NCBI GenBank assembly: GCA_022707665.1
Contig: JAKJAE010000058.1
Span: 2,988-12,078, forward strand
Direction: 5' to 3'
From: Chloroflexota bacterium
Lineage (GTDB): Bacteria; Chloroflexota; Anaerolineae; B4-G1; SLSP01
DNA: 9,091 nucleotides
Part shown: piece by piece, positions 5,421 to 9,091 of the stretch
How the letters are laid out: each line of letters begins with the position of its first letter
How positions within the stretch are numbered: the stretch's first letter is position 1
Notes under the pieces: generated by a model
Seen by the model: the letters and a program-made list of their open reading frames with translations, nothing else
What the model was told of the DNA's origin: nothing
The model's database searches: none
Program-made: the position numbers and the translations under genes

Positions 5421-5765
5421 TCAGGATCGGACCGCCTTTCCCATATCCTTGAGCGTCTGGCCCAGATGGTCCCTCTGCTCATCGATCGCGTCCTGCCCGC
5501 GTTGCTGCAGATTCCCAGCTTGCTCCTGTACATCGTCCGAGACCTGGCGCGCCTTCTTGCGGATCTGCTTCGACGCGTCGTTCACGGACTTGACCACCTG
5601 GTCGCGCACCTCGGTGCCTTTCTGCTGGATGTCCGCGCGAGTCTTCTTCCCCGATTGCGGCGCCAGCAGCAGCATCGTGCCGGCGCCTGCCAGTCCGCCG
5701 GCAAGTAGGCCGGCTAGAAAACCGCCCAACTGACTGCTACTGTTCTCGTGGCATTGATCACTCAT
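5421..5765 (-). CDS. YtxH domain-containing protein (114 aa)
   Basis: A Gly/Ala-rich membrane helix at about 12-35 (LGGFLAGLLAGGLAGAGTMLLL) runs into LLLAPQSGKKTR, the signature of YtxH/general-stress membrane proteins. A charged helical tail follows (44-114) with many Lys, Gln and Asp, likely coiled (GTEVRDQVVKSVNDASKQI...). The family is found in general-stress regulons of Firmicutes and widely elsewhere; its biochemical role is unknown. The ATG at 5765 follows GAGGAG with good spacing. It lies 40 nt after the YggT gene on the same strand, with no promoter seen between, so the two are probably cotranscribed. Length and domain order are normal for the family. Confidence 0.9.
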   Translation of the reverse strand: MSDQCHENSSSQLGGFLAGLLAGGLAGAGTMLLLAPQSGKKTRADIQQKGTEVRDQVVKSVNDASKQIRKKARQVSDDVQEQAGNLQQRGQDAIDEQRDHLGQTLKDMGKAVRS

Positions 5766-5805
5766 TCTGATTTCTCCTCTGCGACTGTTTGTGCATGGGA
5801 CCTAC

Positions 5806-6300
5806 TTAGTCCCTCTGGGTAGTGCGTGTCGTCCGTTCAGTGCCTGGACCGGTTTGCTCCCGCACCGAGCGCGTGACCGAACGTGAGCCGGGGCGGTTTG
5901 AGACGATCTGGATTACGTAGACGATACCCCAGAAGACGAGGGCATAGACGCCCATCGCGATGAGGGTCGTCACTTCCAGGACCATGCCACCGGACGCGGG
6001 CGTGCCCACCAACAGCGCGAACGGTGCAAGGAACGGGCTCGTAATCCCATAGATGAAAGCGGCAAAGCCGCTATCCGGATTGGCTGCGATTAGCTTCAAC
6101 ATGAACCGCAGTCCCAGCAGAATCTCCAGGAGCGCCAGAATGCCCCAGATGATCTGGACGACCTGGGCGAAGCCTTGGCGCCGCTCAGCGGCAACATCGC
6201 GAGTCACCTGTTCGGTCGCCGCGTAACCCGGTTGTTGGGTGACCACGGTTTCCTCGCGTCGATCCACAGCTACTTCACTGGTGGGCGGATTCACAAGCAT
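5806..6300 (-). CDS. YggT-family-like integral membrane protein (164 aa)
   Basis: A hydrophilic N-terminal region (1-42) precedes three hydrophobic segments: about 46-68 (VVQIIWGILALLEILLGLRFMLKLI), 78-99 (FAAFIYGITSPFLAPFALLVG) and 108-133 (LEVTTLIAMGVYALVFWGIVYV). A Ser/Arg/Thr-rich tail ends in TQRD. The block GLRFMLKLIAANPDSGFAAFIYGITSPFLAPF is characteristic of the YggT family as found in Chloroflexota, cyanobacteria and actinobacteria, where members are linked to envelope or osmotic stress and division-site processes without a defined activity. The ATG at 6300 is preceded by GGAGG with 6-nt spacing. A strong hairpin (6336-6379) lies 35 nt upstream, between this gene and the GlsB-type gene. 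Confidence 0.85.
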   Translation of the reverse strand: MLVNPPTSEVAVDRREETVVTQQPGYAATEQVTRDVAAERRQGFAQVVQIIWGILALLEILLGLRFMLKLIAANPDSGFAAFIYGITSPFLAPFALLVGTPASGGMVLEVTTLIAMGVYALVFWGIVYVIQIVSNRPGSRSVTRSVREQTGPGTERTTRTTQRD

Positions 6301-6335
6301 CTAGTACCTCCTTGTACTTCTGGGCGTGATTCCCA

Positions 6336-6379
6336 CATAGGCGTAGGGGGTAGCACACTATCACCCCCCTACACCTATG
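6336..6379 (-). promoter_or_regulatory. 15-bp hairpin in the transcript between GlsB-type and YggT genes
   Basis: Arms CATAGGCGTAGGGGG (6336-6350) and CCCCCTACACCTATG (6365-6379) flank a 14-nt loop. The single mismatch is C-A on the plus strand but becomes a G-U wobble in the minus-strand RNA. The stem is therefore continuous only in the direction in which the neighbouring genes are transcribed. No U-tract follows, so it is not a usual terminator. A role in mRNA processing, stability or partial attenuation ahead of the YggT gene is an inference. Confidence 0.6.
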
Positions 6380-6411
6380 CGGGGTCTGCTGGTGTCAGGC
6401 CGCCATCACAG

Positions 6412-6672
6412 CTACCGTCGCCTGCTCCCGCGAAAGAGGCGAACGATTGCCAGCAGGATGACGGCGCCCAGCAGCGTGACGAGCATCGTTGGGATGGTGA
6501 TCGCATCGTTGATGGTCCCGACCTTGAAGATGGGGCTGAGGAAGTAACCTGCCAGGAATGCGCCCACGACGGCCACGACGATATTGAGCAGCAGGTTCGA
6601 GCGGTCATGCATCAGCTCGGTGGCCACCCAACCGATGATCGCTGCAACAACGAGGTAAATCAGTACGTTCAT
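6412..6672 (-). CDS. GlsB/YeaQ/YmgE family stress response membrane protein (86 aa)
   Basis: Three membrane helices fill the protein: about 2-19 (NVLIYLVVAAIIGWVATEL), 28-46 (LLNIVVAVVGAFLAGYFL) and 61-79 (PTMLVTLLGAVILLAIVRLF), ending in basic RGSRRR. The pattern IIGWVATELM, then NIVVAVVGAFLAGYF, and a final AVILLAIVRL is that of the transglycosylase-associated (GlsB/YeaQ/YmgE) family. Despite that name these proteins have no catalytic domain; they are stress-induced inner-membrane proteins. The ATG at 6672 follows GGGAG with 7-nt spacing, and the usual family length is 80-90 aa. It lies 128 nt after the CsbD gene; I see no convincing promoter in that gap. Confidence 0.93.
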   Translation of the reverse strand: MNVLIYLVVAAIIGWVATELMHDRSNLLLNIVVAVVGAFLAGYFLSPIFKVGTINDAITIPTMLVTLLGAVILLAIVRLFRGSRRR

Positions 6673-6800
6673 TTTGTGTCTCCCTATGTGTACGTGTGTG
6701 AGACCGTAGTTATCCGTGCGTTAAACGACCTATGCTCCCTATCCCCATCAGCCCCGCAGACTAGCAATCGGAACGTGCTTGCAGGAGTGGGACTGTCGGA

Positions 6801-7019
6801 TTACTTGGCCGCCTCGGCGGCTTCGTGCTCTGCCAGCCGCCGATCGATCTCCTCTTCGGCGTGCTCGCGCGTGTAGCCGTACTTCTCCTGGAGCAGGCCG
6901 ACGAATTGCTCCCACTTACCGCCTGCGCGCTCCAAGTCATTGTCGGTGAGCTTGCCCCACCACTCTTTGACCTGACCCTGCACCTGCTTCCATTTGCCTT
7001 CAAATATGTCCTGGTTCAT
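6801..7019 (-). CDS. CsbD family stress protein (72 aa)
   Basis: A small hydrophilic helical protein starting MNQDIFEGKWKQVQGQVKEW, with WGKLTDNDLERAGGKWEQFVG, LLQEKYGYTREHAEEEI and an Ala/Glu-rich end. These are the hallmarks of CsbD/YjbJ proteins, abundant general-stress proteins of unknown mechanism (in Bacillus a sigma-B target). The start at ATG 7019 gives the family's usual beginning; the longer frame to 7082 adds 21 non-conserved residues overlapping the HdeD-like gene and is rejected. AAGGAAAAGAG upstream is a fair ribosome binding site. It begins 16 nt after the HdeD-like stop, so the two genes are very likely in one operon. Confidence 0.95.
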   Translation of the reverse strand: MNQDIFEGKWKQVQGQVKEWWGKLTDNDLERAGGKWEQFVGLLQEKYGYTREHAEEEIDRRLAEHEAAEAAK

Positions 7020-7035
7020 AGTTGGCTCTTTTCCT

Positions 7036-7620
7036 TCAGCTATACTGCCCCCATTGATGGTTACCGGCGCTCTGGGCAGCATAGCCCACCGGCTCCGCGC
7101 GCAATCCGTCCCCGAGTCTTTCAGCGCGCATCTTGCGTTCGCTCTTGTTGTCCCCAGTGATCTGTTCGGCGCGCGCGTAGCGTACGGTTCTGTCGATCGC
7201 GCTATCCCAAGCCATCTGGCGCTGGCGCCTGTTCATGGCGTCCCAGGCTAGCTGCCGGCTGCGCTCGAACACGTTGCGTAGACGAAGCACCGCCAGTACA
7301 TCAAGCGCGCCGATCAGGATTGCCCAGGCGCCGATGAGGGGGAGCAGCGCCCTAACGTTGGGCCGGAGGCAGCCTAACCCTCCGATGGCGATGCCCGCCA
7401 CTCCTCTTAGGAGCAGGCCCCAACTGTTGTGACTCGAGTCCCTGTGCCTGTACCGCCTCACGATCAGGGCCAGGAGACCATCTGCCAGAACATAGGCACT
7501 GAATAACATCGCAAGCGTTGTAAGGGAGGCGCCTGACCAGAGAACCGTCAGGCCAAACACCGTGGCGAGCATCTCACGCCATATTATTAGTCCCACCTTA
7601 TGTTCTAGCTGAGCAGCCAT
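7036..7620 (-). CDS. HdeD-like / DUF308 membrane protein with unusual C-terminal tail (194 aa)
   Basis: Counting from ATG 7620 (MAAQLEHKVGLIIW). Hydrophobic segments lie at about 19-37, 38-54, 69-84 and 91-112, in the HdeD/DUF308 pattern of short repeats (FGLTVLWSGASLTTLAMLFSAYVLADGLLALI; GIAIGGLGCLRPNVRALLPLIGAWAILIGALDVLAVLRLR). HdeD relatives usually have a third helix pair. Here residues 115-194 are instead a polar, Arg/Gln-rich tail with a near-duplicate unit, RQLAWDAMNRR and RQMAWDSAIDR. HdeD is tied to acid resistance in enteric bacteria; in other phyla the role is unproven. The start at 7620 is chosen because GAGGG lies 5 nt before it and the frame above it (to 7725) has no family-like sequence. 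It is the first gene after the kinase (158-nt gap) and is joined to CsbD. Confidence 0.8.
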   Translation of the reverse strand: MAAQLEHKVGLIIWREMLATVFGLTVLWSGASLTTLAMLFSAYVLADGLLALIVRRYRHRDSSHNSWGLLLRGVAGIAIGGLGCLRPNVRALLPLIGAWAILIGALDVLAVLRLRNVFERSRQLAWDAMNRRQRQMAWDSAIDRTVRYARAEQITGDNKSERKMRAERLGDGLRAEPVGYAAQSAGNHQWGQYS

Positions 7621-7778
7621 GTGTTCCCTCTTTGGTCCGGTGACCGGGCGCCTCCCTTTCCACACCCTAAGAATACATCCCTCGGTGATGCCCCGCATCA
7701 GTGGCCCGTTGAGTTTCAAGTCCACGTTCGGATGACTTGGATGTGGGCAGACTCCGCTTGGCGTAGTTCGGAGCTTGG

Positions 7779-9091
7779 CTAATCATCTTGCTCACTGTGG
7801 CCCTGGCACGAGACAGTACTCGGCAATGTGAAGTAGAAGGTGCTTCCCTCCCCTGGCTTTCCGGTGCTTTCGACACCGCACCCTCCCCCCAACCGTGCCA
7901 TAATCCGCTGGACAATTGAGAGTCCTAGACCGTGCCCCGCAACTCGCACCTGACTCAATCGCTCGAAAGGAGTAAAGATCCGCTCCTGCTGCGCCAACGA
8001 TAGCCCGTTTCCGTTATCGCGAACCCAAAACCGGACCAGAGGCGCCCCGTCGCCCTTGGAGGTGTCCTCCTCGACTGACGCACCCAACTCAATGAGCGGC
8101 GGGTCGCCACCGTACTTGAGCGCATTGCTTAGGTAACTGGCCCAGACTTCTTCAATCCACGGCGCGTAGCCGGCGGCGATCGGCCAGATCTCCGGCAGCG
8201 TGATCGTTGCCTGACGCTGCTGTACCAGATTCGAGAGACGCCACAGCACGTCAGAGATGGTGGGGGCCATATCCACTGGACTACGCTCGACATCGTCAGC
8301 CCTGCACACGCTCGCAAACAACAGCAGCTCATCCACGATGCTGTTCATCTTGTGGGCGCTGCGTCTGATCGCTGCAACGCACCTACTCAACGTCTCCGGA
8401 TCATCGCCGAAGTCATCGGTCTCGATCACGCCCGTGTATCCCACCAGCAACGAGAGTGGCGCCTTAAGATCGTGAGCCACCGTGTGAGCGAAGGCGTCCA
8501 ACTCCCGATTGCGTAAGGCCAGATCCTTGACCTTTGCGCGGAGCTGCATCTCGCTCTCGCGGAGTGCGCGATCGACCGCCTCCCGGTCCGCCAGCTCTTG
8601 TTGCGCCGAGGCATAGAGCTGTGCACTCTGGAGCGCCGCAGCCAACGACATCGCCACCTGAGTTGCCATATCAACGTGTTCCGAATTGAACGCGCCAGGC
8701 TTCACATTCTCGAGGCTCAGGGCCCCGATTGTCTGGTCCCGCACGCGTAGCGGCACTGCGATATGGGCTCGTACGCCCTCGGCACGGAGTGCCTCAGCCC
8801 ATGGGGGCGGATTCGGCACGCGCTCCAGATCGTCAATATGGTGCACCGTGCCGGTGCTAAAGGCGTCAGTCCCTACTGCCATGCCCCAAGCCACGGTCTT
8901 GGCCGGGGTCGCTGTCTGAGCTAACTTCCCGTGCGCCCGCACGGCCAGCAGCCGCAACGGCCCGTCGGGACTGCTGACTACGACCGATGTCCGCTGGCTG
9001 GGAAGCAGGTTGTCCATACGTGCCAGCGCTTCCTCGGCGATTCGCTCGGGTGGCTTAACCGACAGGATCGCCTGGTTGATCTCGTTCAGAA
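7779..9091 (-). CDS. GAF-domain sensor histidine kinase (N-terminus outside window)
   Basis: The frame is open to the right edge, giving 436 visible residues; the Met at 9017 is internal. Numbering from that Met: a GAF sensor domain covers about 1-130 (QRTSVVV, then VRAHIAVPLRVRDQTIGALSLEN), and a coiled linker 135-172. The HisKA dimerisation helix has the phosphoacceptor H182 in FAHTVAHDLKAPLSLLVGY. The ATPase domain has the N box with N298 (SNALKYGG), G1 DNGNG (334-338), F box FTPFERL and G2 GHGLGLS (361-367). All catalytic motifs are intact, so it should autophosphorylate. It has no receiver domain at its C-terminus, and no response regulator is visible. It looks cytoplasmic as far as seen. 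It is upstream of and co-oriented with the stress genes, which suggests but does not prove a regulatory link. Confidence 0.95.
   Translation of the reverse strand, partial: LNEINQAILSVKPPERIAEEALARMDNLLPSQRTSVVVSSPDGPLRLLAVRAHGKLAQTATPAKTVAWGMAVGTDAFSTGTVHHIDDLERVPNPPPWAEALRAEGVRAHIAVPLRVRDQTIGALSLENVKPGAFNSEHVDMATQVAMSLAAALQSAQLYASAQQELADREAVDRALRESEMQLRAKVKDLALRNRELDAFAHTVAHDLKAPLSLLVGYTGVIETDDFGDDPETLSRCVAAIRRSAHKMNSIVDELLLFASVCRADDVERSPVDMAPTISDVLWRLSNLVQQRQATITLPEIWPIAAGYAPWIEEVWASYLSNALKYGGDPPLIELGASVEEDTSKGDGAPLVRFWVRDNGNGLSLAQQERIFTPFERLSQVRVAGHGLGLSIVQRIMARLGGGCGVESTGKPGEGSTFYFTLPSTVSCQGHSEQDD

Noticed and set aside
6175..6876. A 233-codon plus-strand frame
   Set aside because: It runs antisense across three genes and two gaps; those genes belong to recognised families, so this is a chance frame.
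7621..7725. An N-terminal extension of the HdeD-like protein to 7725
   Set aside because: The extra 35 residues are polar and unlike the family, while the ATG at 7620 has a clear ribosome binding site.

Overview
The window looks like bacterial chromosome from a moderately GC-rich organism. The best guess is Chloroflexota. That guess rests on protein style only: a Thr/Pro-rich linker after a lipoprotein signal, long Ala/Thr/Gln-rich stretches, a GAF-histidine kinase, and a cluster of small stress/envelope proteins. No marker gene is present to prove it. Every protein gene lies on the minus strand; the only plus-strand gene is a tRNA.

Left part (1-2763): the first 322 residues of an RhlE-like DEAD-box RNA helicase, cut by the left edge, with a TATAAT-type promoter and a leader hairpin. 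Upstream of it is a complete 1473-bp IS66-type (single-tnpC, ISBst12-like) insertion sequence with perfect 16-bp terminal inverted repeats. Its transposase is broken by a 1-nt frameshift and an in-frame TGA. The IS ends 14 bp before a strong promoter that drives a tRNA-Phe(GAA), which is followed by an intrinsic terminator.

Middle part (2786-5029): four minus-strand genes of unknown function. In transcription order they are a 190-aa membrane-anchored coiled-coil protein, a 345-aa Ala/Gln-rich putative lipoprotein with an internal membrane segment, a 102-aa protein coupled to it by an ATGA overlap, and a 56-aa two-helix membrane protein.

Right part (5123-9091): a run of small envelope/general-stress families, in transcription order: HdeD/DUF308-like, CsbD, GlsB/YeaQ/YmgE, YggT, YtxH and DUF5670 (lmo0937). 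Upstream of them, in the same orientation, is the 3' part of a GAF-domain histidine kinase. A reasonable inference is a membrane-stress gene set that may be under the kinase's control, but no response regulator is visible. Two strong RNA hairpins without U-tracts (5060-5094 and 6336-6379) lie between genes of this run and are not explained as terminators. No CRISPR array, rRNA or phage gene was seen. No gene-free stretch exceeds about 160 bp apart from the IS.
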